A stretch of 64,000 nucleotides of DNA from Devosia sp. (GTDB lineage Bacteria; Pseudomonadota; Alphaproteobacteria; Rhizobiales; Devosiaceae), in assembly GCF_017744655.1 (NCBI RefSeq), contig NZ_JAGIAW010000014.1, forward strand, positions 353,722 to 417,721, read 5' to 3'. The translations under genes were made by a program, and so were the position numbers. Under the pieces are notes generated by a model. That model saw only the letters and a list, made by a program, of their open reading frames with translations. It did no database searches and was not told where the DNA came from. Numbering within the stretch: position 1 is the first letter of the stretch; each line of letters opens with the position of its first letter. This document shows positions 9,658 through 17,374 of this stretch, one piece after another.

Positions 9658-12600
9658 ATGAAAAAGTGCGAAACGGCCAATCCATCCAACCGTCATCGTA
9701 TCTTGGAAGCCGCGCCGACTTCCGTTCTGCCCGCCATGCGCGCGGCATTGCTCGGCTGCGTAGTGTGCAGCACTGCGGCCCCGGCTCTCGCCCAAACCTA
9801 TGTTTGGACAGGCGGCGGGGTGACGGATGACTGGTTCGATCTGGCCAACTGGGATTCGGGCCTGATACCGGACGCCACCACCGCAGTCGGCCTCGGGACG
9901 GGCAGCGTTGTGGTCATCTCCGGTGGCAACGCCGAAGGCGATTTGGTCGACCTCCAGCCCGGCGCCACGGCCACGGTGACCGGCACGGGCACATCTTTGA
10001 CGACGACGGAAACACGTCTTACCGGCGGAAGCTTCAACATCGAAGATGGCGGCCTCGTCACCAATAGTAGCGGCATTGTCGATGGCCTGGTTATCGTCAC
10101 CGGCACCGATGCGGGCGGCAATGCGTCGACCTGGATCAACAACGACTATTTTGTCATCGGCGAACAAGACGCCGGCACGCTGCAAATTCTTGCCGGTGGC
10201 CAGGTCATCGTCAATACCGATGCCAATCTTGGTTACAATTTCCACGGCGAAGCCTTGGTCTCGGGGGGCGGCTCCTCCTGGGAAAACACGGGAAGGCTGA
10301 CAATTGACAACGGCCGCCTGCGCATCGAAGATGCGGGGAGCGTTTCGAACACCGTGGGCGTGATCGGCAATTCCAACCTCGGCGAGGTGATCGTGTCGGG
10401 GCCGGGCTCACAATGGACCAGCTCCGATCAATTGGTTGTCGGTAATTACGCCACCGGCACAATGCGCGTTGAAAACGGCGCCACAGTCCTCAGCTATCAA
10501 GGCTATGTCGGCGCTGCCAATGGCGTCAGCGGCACCGCTGTCGTCACGGGAAACGGTTCGAGCTGGCAGGTTACTGATTCCTCCCTCACCCTGGGCAATT
10601 ATGGCCAGGGCTCCCTTACCATCGAAGATGGGGGAGTGGTTTACGCCAATCAAGGCGTCCTGCTTGGCATGTCTGACGCCAATGCCCTCGGAACCTTGCT
10701 CGTCACTGGCACGCCCGGCCATGTCGGCATTCTGGAAACGAGCGAGATCAGAGGCGGCCAAGGACTGGCCGACGTCACCATCGATGGCGGCATTGTGCGC
10801 GCGCTGGGGGACGACGCCTTCTTCTTCTACAACTTCGGCAACCAGCAGGTAACACTGGGGCCCGCCGGCGGCACTGTCGACACCAATGGCCATAACATTG
10901 GCATCTCTCCCGTGCTGGCCGGGTCAGGCAGCCTGGTAAAGGCCGGCGCCGGCACGCTGACCTTGACCGGAGAGAACACTTATCTTGGCGGCACGACGAT
11001 CACGGCCGGCACCTTGCGGCTTGGCAATGGTGGCACATCGGGACGCATTCTGGGTGATGTGAGCAATGACGGCGTTCTGGCCTTCAACCGCTCGGATGCA
11101 GTGACCTTTGCCGGGGCGATTACTGGAACCGGTGGCGTCAGCCAGATCGGCACCGGAACAACGACTTTGACCAGCGACAGCTCCGGCCTCTCGGGCGGTT
11201 CACGGGTGCAGAACGGCATCTTGTCGGTCAATGGCATTCTGGGCGGCACGCTGGAGGTTCATGGCGGCAGACTGCAAGGCATCGGCAGGGTTGGCACCAC
11301 CACCAATCTTGCCGGTGGCACCATCGCGCCGGGAAATTCGATCGGAACGCTGACCATCGCCGGCAATTACCTGGGCAGTGGCGGCACGCTCGAAATCGAA
11401 ACTGTTCTCGGCGATGACAGTTCGACAACGGACCGCCTGGTGGTAACCGGCGATACATCGGGCAGCACCAATGTGCGGGTAATCAATCTCGGCGGCGCCG
11501 GCGCGCAAACTGTCGAAGGTATCAAGATCGTGGATATCGGCGGGATTTCGGCCGGTAGTTTCAGGCTTGTTGGCAGTTACACATTCGAGGGAGATCCGGC
11601 CGTCGTCGGAGGAGCCTATGCCTACCGCCTCTACCGAGGCGGTGTGACGACCCCGGCCGACGGAGACTGGTACTTGCGCTCCTCCTTGATCGATGCCGGC
11701 ACGCCGCTCTATCAGGCAGGCGCGCCTATCTACGAGGCCTATGCGACGGTCCTGCAAAGCTTCAACACGCTCGAAACCCTGCAGCAACGCGTCGGCAATC
11801 GAAGCTGGACGGCTGGTATGGTGGATATCGGCGCCGTTCCAGAAGCGGCCCAGGCCAATAGCGGCATCTGGGGCCGGGTCGTCGCCGGCCACGGCCGGAC
11901 CATTCCCAAATCCAGCACGACCGGCGCCAGCGTTGACAGCACCGTCTGGCAATTACAGGCCGGCACCGATGGCGATTTGCTTGTGGACGAGAACGGCAGG
12001 CTGACCGGCGGTCTTTCCCTGCGCTACGGCACCGTTTCCGCGGACATATCCTCGGCCTTCGGCCAGGGCACGATCGGCAGCACCGGCTATGGCTTCGGTG
12101 GATCGCTGACCTGGTATGGTCAGTCAGGCTTTTATCTCGACGCCCAGGCCAATCTCACCTGGTACGACAGTGGACTTTCCTCGACCACTGCCAACAGGAG
12201 CCTGGTCTCCGGCAATAAAAGTTTTGGTTATGCGATGGGGCTCGAACTGGGCCAGCAGATCGCACTCCGCCCCAACTGGTCGGTAACCCCGCAGGCACAA
12301 CTGATCTATTCGGCCCTCGATTACGACGATTTCACCGATGTCTTCGGCGCTGCCGTGGCCCTGACGAACAGGACAGACCTCAAGGCGCGCCTTGGTCTTT
12401 CGGCCGACTACCAGACCGCCTGGACCGATGAGGCCGGCCAAACGAGCCGCCTCCATACCTACGGCATTGCCAATCTTTATTATGACATCTTGCCCGAAAC
12501 GGCGACCAACCTCGCCGGCGCCAGGCTTGTCCGCGAAGAGGAGGCTCTCTGGGGCGGCCTGGGCCTCGGCGGCACCTATAGCTGGGCCGATGACAAATTG

Positions 12601-12696
12601 GCCCTGCACGGCGAAGCCATTGTCGATACCAGCCTCGCCGGTTTCGGCAACAGCTACCACGTCTCCGGAACGCTAGGACTAAACATTAGGTTCTAG
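9658..12696 (+). CDS. Type V autotransporter with T5SS/PEP-CTERM-type passenger repeats
   Basis: Self-exporting outer-membrane protein, 1012 residues from ATG 9658 (a GTG at 9648-equivalent position 9646 would add four). The signal region is long, ending ...STAAPALA-Q around residue 45. The passenger (about 50-700) is a beta-helix of repeated units of the form VTGxGSSWxxxxxLxxGNxGxGxLxIExGG, typical of the T5SS/PEP-CTERM-associated repeat, followed by passenger-associated strands (LTLTGENTYLGGTTITAGTL). The last 270 residues, starting near GIWGRVVAGHGRT, form the 12-stranded autotransporter barrel and end in a terminal Phe (LNIRF). No protease or lipase motif is visible in the passenger, so adhesion or surface structure is most likely. 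Confidence 0.9.
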   Translation: MKKCETANPSNRHRILEAAPTSVLPAMRAALLGCVVCSTAAPALAQTYVWTGGGVTDDWFDLANWDSGLIPDATTAVGLGTGSVVVISGGNAEGDLVDLQPGATATVTGTGTSLTTTETRLTGGSFNIEDGGLVTNSSGIVDGLVIVTGTDAGGNASTWINNDYFVIGEQDAGTLQILAGGQVIVNTDANLGYNFHGEALVSGGGSSWENTGRLTIDNGRLRIEDAGSVSNTVGVIGNSNLGEVIVSGPGSQWTSSDQLVVGNYATGTMRVENGATVLSYQGYVGAANGVSGTAVVTGNGSSWQVTDSSLTLGNYGQGSLTIEDGGVVYANQGVLLGMSDANALGTLLVTGTPGHVGILETSEIRGGQGLADVTIDGGIVRALGDDAFFFYNFGNQQVTLGPAGGTVDTNGHNIGISPVLAGSGSLVKAGAGTLTLTGENTYLGGTTITAGTLRLGNGGTSGRILGDVSNDGVLAFNRSDAVTFAGAITGTGGVSQIGTGTTTLTSDSSGLSGGSRVQNGILSVNGILGGTLEVHGGRLQGIGRVGTTTNLAGGTIAPGNSIGTLTIAGNYLGSGGTLEIETVLGDDSSTTDRLVVTGDTSGSTNVRVINLGGAGAQTVEGIKIVDIGGISAGSFRLVGSYTFEGDPAVVGGAYAYRLYRGGVTTPADGDWYLRSSLIDAGTPLYQAGAPIYEAYATVLQSFNTLETLQQRVGNRSWTAGMVDIGAVPEAAQANSGIWGRVVAGHGRTIPKSSTTGASVDSTVWQLQAGTDGDLLVDENGRLTGGLSLRYGTVSADISSAFGQGTIGSTGYGFGGSLTWYGQSGFYLDAQANLTWYDSGLSSTTANRSLVSGNKSFGYAMGLELGQQIALRPNWSVTPQAQLIYSALDYDDFTDVFGAAVALTNRTDLKARLGLSADYQTAWTDEAGQTSRLHTYGIANLYYDILPETATNLAGARLVREEEALWGGLGLGGTYSWADDKLALHGEAIVDTSLAGFGNSYHVSGTLGLNIRF

Positions 12697-12744
12697 GGCA
12701 TTTGCCGCAGAACAAGGTTGCAAAAAGCGTTTCCAAAACACGGC

Positions 12745-12817
12745 ACGTCATGCCTGCGGAAGCGGGAATCTCTTTGCATGGACGCAGAGGTCCCCGCTCT
12801 GGCGGGCGTGACATCGT
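12745..12817. repeat. Intergenic palindromic (REP-like) repeat
   Basis: Imperfect inverted repeat between the convergent autotransporter and permease genes. The left arm (12747-12770) pairs with the right arm (12789-12812) at about three quarters of positions. Its translation would give the familiar MPAEAGIS string, a mark of a widespread bacterial intergenic repeat family. It probably also serves as a transcript end for both convergent genes. Confidence 0.65.
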
Positions 12818-12835
12818 GCGAAGGGGCGGCCCGTC

Positions 12836-13720
12836 CTACCCCTTCACGCCAGCCGAGAGCATGATCGCCTGCGTCACCCGGCGCTGGAAAATCAGATAGA
12901 CCACCGCCACCGGCAGGCCCGCCACCACGGCCGAGGCCATCAGCTTGCCATAGACGATGCCATAGGCGTCCTTGACCTGGGTAATGCCCACCGGCACGGT
13001 CATCGTCGCCTCGCCCGTCGCGGCAAGGAAGGGCCAGAGGAAGCTATTCCACGCCCCGATAAAGGTGATGATACCAAGCGAAGCGGTGACACCCCAGTTC
13101 ATCGGCAGATAGATGCGGAACAGGATCTTCAAATGCCCCGCAGAATCCATCTGCGCCGCCTCGCGAAACTCCTTGGGCACCGAGTCAAAGAACTGCTTGT
13201 AGACGATGATCACCACTGGAACGATCAGCTGCGGCAGGATGATACCGGCCCAGGTATTGAGCAGCTTGAACTGCGCCATGAGCACAAAGTGGTTCACGAT
13301 CAGCGCCTGCATCGGCACCATGAAACAAGCGAGAATAAGCATATAGATCACACGCCGCCCGGGGAAATCGAGCTGGCTCAGCGCATAGGCGCAGCCGGCC
13401 GAGGAGACGATCACCAGCGCGGTGATAACAAGCGAGGTCACCATCGAGTTGATGTACCAGATGCCGATATTGGTGTTGTTCCAGATGTGGATATAGCTGT
13501 CGAAGACGACACGATTAGGGATCAGCGAATTGCTCCCCGAAATCACCTCGCCATCCGGCTTTATGGACGTAATGACGGCCCAATAAATCGGAAAGAACGA
13601 GCCGAGCGCCACGAGGATGGTGATGACGGTGAGCACCAGCCCGATCATGTCGATGGGGCCATCGCCCCGGCTGCGCGCTGCCGAAACGGCCTCGCGGTTG
13701 GGAAGGGCTTCGGCGCTCAT
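12836..13720 (-). CDS. Sugar ABC transporter permease, MalG type
   Basis: Inner-membrane permease of the second ABC system, 294 residues, six hydrophobic segments, with EAA loop REAAQMDSAGHLKILFRIYLPMNWG near 200-225. The N-terminus (MSAEALPNREAVSAARSRGDG) is cytoplasmic. Its ATG overlaps the stop of the partner permease by four bases (ATGA), so translation is coupled. It is the last gene of the GH2-ATPase-binding protein-permease-permease cluster. Confidence 0.95.
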   Translation of the reverse strand: MSAEALPNREAVSAARSRGDGPIDMIGLVLTVITILVALGSFFPIYWAVITSIKPDGEVISGSNSLIPNRVVFDSYIHIWNNTNIGIWYINSMVTSLVITALVIVSSAGCAYALSQLDFPGRRVIYMLILACFMVPMQALIVNHFVLMAQFKLLNTWAGIILPQLIVPVVIIVYKQFFDSVPKEFREAAQMDSAGHLKILFRIYLPMNWGVTASLGIITFIGAWNSFLWPFLAATGEATMTVPVGITQVKDAYGIVYGKLMASAVVAGLPVAVVYLIFQRRVTQAIMLSAGVKG

Positions 13721-14598
13721 TTCTCACCTCGTGCACGCAGGAGCTGGTATTGCAGCACCGACAGGATGATGATCATCAGGAAGAGCAGCATGGCGGCCGT
13801 CGCGGCCTCGCCGCCCTTGTTCTGCTGGAAGGCCAGCTTGTAGACATATTGAACCAGCGTGATCGTCGCATCCTGCCGCCCGCCGATCGAGAACAGGTAG
13901 ACCTGGTCGAAAATCTTGAGCTGCGCGATGAGCTGGATCGTCAGCACCAGCGCCGTCACCGGCCAGATCAGCGGCCAGGTAATCTTTTGGAACTGCCGCC
14001 ACCGCCCGGCACTATCGAGCGATGCCGCCTCGTAAATCTCCGGCGAGATGTTCCGGAGCCCAGCTATGAACAGCAGAATATTGAACCCCATGGTCCACCA
14101 AATGGTGACGAAAGCGACCGTAGGCATGAAGAGCGGAATGGTGCGCGTCAGCGAGATCGGCTTGCCGCCATTGAACAGCGCCACAAAACCCTGCACGAGC
14201 CCATATTGCACGTCGATGATCCAGTTCCAGGTGAGGAACACCACCGAAACCGGCAGGATATAGGGCAGGAAGAAGCAGGCGAGCACAAAGCCCTGCACCG
14301 GCCCCTTCAACCGGTTCACTGCGAGGGCAATGACCAGCGAAATCAGCGTATTGGGAATAACCGTCAGCAGCACGAAATAGGCGGTGTTCCAAAAGGCCTG
14401 GTGAAACAGCTTGTGGCTGAGGATTTTCACGTAATTGTCCCAGCCGACCCAGTCGCCCGTCCCGATCAACGGCGCCTCGGTGAAGCTGAGCATGGCCATT
14501 TGGATCGTCGGCCAGACAAAGAGCGCGCCATAGATGAGCACGAACGGGCCCACCAGCAGCAGCGCAACCAGATATTCCTGCCTTTTGTCCCTGAGCAT
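13717..14598 (-). CDS. Sugar ABC transporter permease, MalF type
   Basis: Partner permease, 293 residues from ATG 14598 (MLRDKRQEYLVALLLVGPF). The open frame extends to 14694, but the extra 32 residues run through the hairpin at 14637-14658 and lack family similarity, so they are rejected. Six hydrophobic segments and the EAA loop YEAASLDSAGRWRQFQKITWPLIWP near 200-225 are present. Coupled to the MalG-type gene through ATGA. Confidence 0.94.
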   Translation of the reverse strand: MLRDKRQEYLVALLLVGPFVLIYGALFVWPTIQMAMLSFTEAPLIGTGDWVGWDNYVKILSHKLFHQAFWNTAYFVLLTVIPNTLISLVIALAVNRLKGPVQGFVLACFFLPYILPVSVVFLTWNWIIDVQYGLVQGFVALFNGGKPISLTRTIPLFMPTVAFVTIWWTMGFNILLFIAGLRNISPEIYEAASLDSAGRWRQFQKITWPLIWPVTALVLTIQLIAQLKIFDQVYLFSIGGRQDATITLVQYVYKLAFQQNKGGEAATAAMLLFLMIIILSVLQYQLLRARGEK

Positions 14599-14636
14599 CT
14601 TTGGCCTCCCATCCAAACACAATAACCAGACCAGCA

Positions 14637-14658
14637 CCTCCCCCTTGATGGGGGGAGG
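14637..14658 (-). other. GC-rich hairpin between binding protein and permease genes
   Basis: CCTCCCCC (14637-14644) pairs with GGGGGAGG (14651-14658) around a six-base loop, inside the 96-base gap between the binding-protein stop and the permease start. Such hairpins commonly protect the upstream binding-protein mRNA from 3' decay and so raise its level above that of the permeases. No T-run follows, so it is unlikely to be a full terminator. Confidence 0.55.
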
Positions 14659-14694
14659 ATGGGAGGGGGTGACCGAAGCCACCCCCATGCTCAA

Positions 14695-15969
14695 TCAGAG
14701 CTGACCGTTGAGATCATCCCGCATCTGCACGGCGGCATCAGCAGGCTCGATTTCGCCAGTCGTGGCTGGATTAATGAAGTTGCTCCATGCGTCGCCCAGC
14801 GGGGCAGCGGGACCAGCCAGGATCGTGCGCGGATCGAACACGGCTGTGTCAGCGAACCCTGCATAATCCGACTGCGGCTTCAGCGCCTTGAATTCAGCGC
14901 TTTCACGCACGGCGTTGAAGGCCGGGATATGGCCCGCGCCAGCCCAATCGAGCGAGTGCTGGTCCATCCAGGCGATGACCTTCATGACCGCAGCGCGCTT
15001 GTCGGCATCGGCTTCCTTGCCCGAATTTGCCGGAACGACGAATGCATGCGAGTCAGACCATGCGGCCTTGTTTTCGAACAGCGTCGGCAGTTCCACCGCA
15101 CCCCATTCGAACAGTTCACCCTTGGCATGGAGGTCGACCATGGTCGGCACTTCCCAATTGCCCATGATGAAGAACGGCGACTGGCCTGAGGTAAAGAGCG
15201 CCAGCGCAGCCGGGCTTTCAACCTGAACCGGCGTATAGCCGCTATCAACCCAGCCCTTCACCACATCAATGGCATTGGTCAGCTTGGTGAGATCTTCGTC
15301 AGTCGGGAAGAATCCACCGGCATCGGCATCAAACATGGTGCCGCCCTGCTGGCCGAAGAGCGAATAGATGGTGCGGTAGCGATCGCCCGTCGGGGTCGAA
15401 ATGCCGTACTTCCCATCCTTGGTGAAGTCAGCCAGGATCTTGTTGAAATTCTCGAGTCCATCGAGCCCGGCCGGCAACCCATCGTCGCCGATCAGGCCGG
15501 CTTCGGCGAGCATATCCTTGTTGTAGTAGAGAATGAGGCCATGCTGGTCGAACGGCACGGCATAGCGTGTGCCATCGACCTTGCCGGCGTCGGACGCAGC
15601 CTGGGTGAAATCGGCATCGGAAATACCGGCCCCGGACATGTCCTCGTCGGTGATTTCGGAGAGCGTGCCGCTATCGACAGCCAGCGGAATGCGGCTCAGG
15701 TGATAGGTGGCGATATCGGGACCTTCGCCAATGGCCGAGGAGGTCTGCAGCTTGGTGTAGAACGGCGTACCCCATTCCAGCGTCGTGCCCTGGATCTGGA
15801 TTTCGCCTTCGTGCTCCTTGTTAAAGCCGTCGATCAGCGCCTTCATGCGCACGCCGTCGCCGCCTGCCAGAAAATCCCACCAGACCACGGTCTGCTGCGC
15901 CGCAGCGGCATGCGTCAGCGCCATCAGCGCCGTCGACACCAGAGCCAATCGCTTCAAAGACAGTCTCAT
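14695..15969 (-). CDS. Sugar ABC transporter periplasmic substrate-binding protein
   Basis: Family-1 extracellular solute-binding protein of 424 residues. It has a Sec signal peptide (MRLSLKRLALVSTALMALTHAAAA, cleavage near 24) followed by TVVWWDFLAGGDGVRMKALIDGFNKEHEGE, the typical first strand and helix of the fold. ATG 15969 has a strong AGGAAG ribosome site; an in-frame upstream extension of nine residues is ignored. It captures the sugar for the permeases encoded downstream. Tryptophans near the N-terminus (WW) could stack on a sugar ring. Confidence 0.95.
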   Translation of the reverse strand: MRLSLKRLALVSTALMALTHAAAAQQTVVWWDFLAGGDGVRMKALIDGFNKEHEGEIQIQGTTLEWGTPFYTKLQTSSAIGEGPDIATYHLSRIPLAVDSGTLSEITDEDMSGAGISDADFTQAASDAGKVDGTRYAVPFDQHGLILYYNKDMLAEAGLIGDDGLPAGLDGLENFNKILADFTKDGKYGISTPTGDRYRTIYSLFGQQGGTMFDADAGGFFPTDEDLTKLTNAIDVVKGWVDSGYTPVQVESPAALALFTSGQSPFFIMGNWEVPTMVDLHAKGELFEWGAVELPTLFENKAAWSDSHAFVVPANSGKEADADKRAAVMKVIAWMDQHSLDWAGAGHIPAFNAVRESAEFKALKPQSDYAGFADTAVFDPRTILAGPAAPLGDAWSNFINPATTGEIEPADAAVQMRDDLNGQL

Positions 15970-16057
15970 AACATCTTCCTCCCAAAACATGCCCAATGCA
16001 TGTGTTCATCCGGCTGGAGCGGCGCTTTGCTTGTTTTCCGTCCAGCAGAAATTCTAC
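15970..16057. promoter_or_regulatory. ATPase - binding protein gap with inverted repeat
   Basis: 88 bases between two same-strand genes. Contains ACATGC (15987-15992) and GCATGT (15998-16003) separated by five bases, immediately upstream of the binding-protein ribosome site. It could be an operator or a small mRNA hairpin; no promoter could be fixed. Confidence 0.35.
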
Positions 16058-17140
16058 TCAATCGGCGTGGTAGGCCTTCCCTTCGGCATCGAAGAGATGC
16101 ACCGCCGAGCCATCGATCTTGAGCCGTACGGGCGCACCGGCTTCCAGCGTCGACTTGCCGATATCGTCGCCAACAATGACGGTGCCGTCTTCAAGTCGCG
16201 TATGGATCAGCGTCCGATCCCCCAGCCGCTCGACGAGCGCAATGGTCCCGGCAATCTCGCCATCTACTGCCACGCGCAGCGATTCCGGCCGCACCCCAAA
16301 AGTCAGCCCCTGCCCCAAAGTCGGGGCCACCGAAGTCGCAATCGTCGTCGGAATGGTCGAACCGCCCGCCGTCACCACGACCCGCCCTCCAACATCGGCC
16401 AGCGCCGTCACCGGCAAAAAGTTCATCGAGGGCGAACCGACAAAGGCCGCCACGAACCGGCTCGCCGGCTTGGAATAGACCTCCATGGGCGTACCGATCT
16501 GCTCGACCTTGCGGTTGTTCATGACGACAATCCGGCTCGCCAGCGTCATGGCCTCGGTCTGGTCATGCGTCACGAAAATCATGGTCGTGCCGATGCGCTG
16601 GTGCAGCTGCGCCAGTTCCACGCGGGTACGGACACGCAGCCCCGCATCGAGATTGGATAGCGGCTCATCGAGCAAAAACGCATCGGGCTCCCGCACAATG
16701 GCGCGGCCGATGGCAACACGCTGCCGCTGCCCGCCCGAAAGCTGCGCCGGCCGCCGATCAAGCAATTGCCCGATTTCGAGCACCCGCGCCGCTTCATCAA
16801 CGCGCCGGTTGATCTCCGCCTTGTCGGTGCCGACATTTTCGAGCCCAAAACTCATGTTCTGGCGCACCGTCATATGCGGATAGAGCGCATAGTTCTGGAA
16901 CACCATGGCGACGCCACGCTGATTGGGCGGCAACTGGTCCACCCGGCGCTCGCCAATATGGATCTCGCCCGCATTGACCGCCTCGAGCCCGGCAATCATC
17001 CGCAGCAGCGTCGACTTTCCGCAGCCCGAAGGCCCGAGGAAGACGATGAACTCGCCCGAGCGGATATGCATGCTGACGCTGTCCAGCACCTGCACGGCGC
17101 CATAAGACTTGCTGACATCCCGAAGGACAATATCGGCCAT
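16058..17140 (-). CDS. Sugar ABC transporter ATP-binding protein, UgpC/MalK type
   Basis: Energising subunit of 360 residues. Walker A GPSGCGKST at 36-44, Q-loop FQNYALYPH at 81-89, signature LSGGQ at 134-138, Walker B FLLDEP at 155-160 and the H-loop FVTHDQTEA near 190. The C-terminal 120 residues form the TOBE/MOP-like regulatory domain of the MalK class. MADIVLRDV (ATG 17140) is the standard family start with AGGAAAGAGA upstream; the longer open frame to 17224 is rejected. Lies between the GH2 and binding-protein genes. Confidence 0.95.
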   Translation of the reverse strand: MADIVLRDVSKSYGAVQVLDSVSMHIRSGEFIVFLGPSGCGKSTLLRMIAGLEAVNAGEIHIGERRVDQLPPNQRGVAMVFQNYALYPHMTVRQNMSFGLENVGTDKAEINRRVDEAARVLEIGQLLDRRPAQLSGGQRQRVAIGRAIVREPDAFLLDEPLSNLDAGLRVRTRVELAQLHQRIGTTMIFVTHDQTEAMTLASRIVVMNNRKVEQIGTPMEVYSKPASRFVAAFVGSPSMNFLPVTALADVGGRVVVTAGGSTIPTTIATSVAPTLGQGLTFGVRPESLRVAVDGEIAGTIALVERLGDRTLIHTRLEDGTVIVGDDIGKSTLEAGAPVRLKIDGSAVHLFDAEGKAYHAD

Positions 17141-17231
17141 CTCTTTCCTCCTCTTCGTTCCAGCGCAGCTTTGCTGTCTTCCGGTCACGCGCCACTCACT
17201 CAGCGGCCTGCATCCTCGCCCCACCCACGGA

Positions 17232-17306
17232 GCCCCCCCTCGCCCCTTGCGGGAGAGGGACCGGAATTTCTTCGTTCAGAAGAAATTCCAGGGTGAGGGG
17301 TCTGCG
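17232..17306. repeat. Mosaic intergenic palindrome
   Basis: In the 234-base gap between the GH2 and ATPase genes. A perfect 11-bp stem pairs 17263-17273 with 17279-17289 around a five-base loop, flanked by C-rich (17232-17245) and G-rich (17290-17300) arms that partly pair outside it. This layout resembles the intergenic repeat families of alphaproteobacteria and may act as an RNA-processing or stabilising element inside the operon. Confidence 0.5.
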
Positions 17307-17374
17307 ATCTCTCCTCCGGATGAGGAGTCTTCGACGAGATCGCCTACCCCTCATCCGCCCACGGGCACCTCAGG

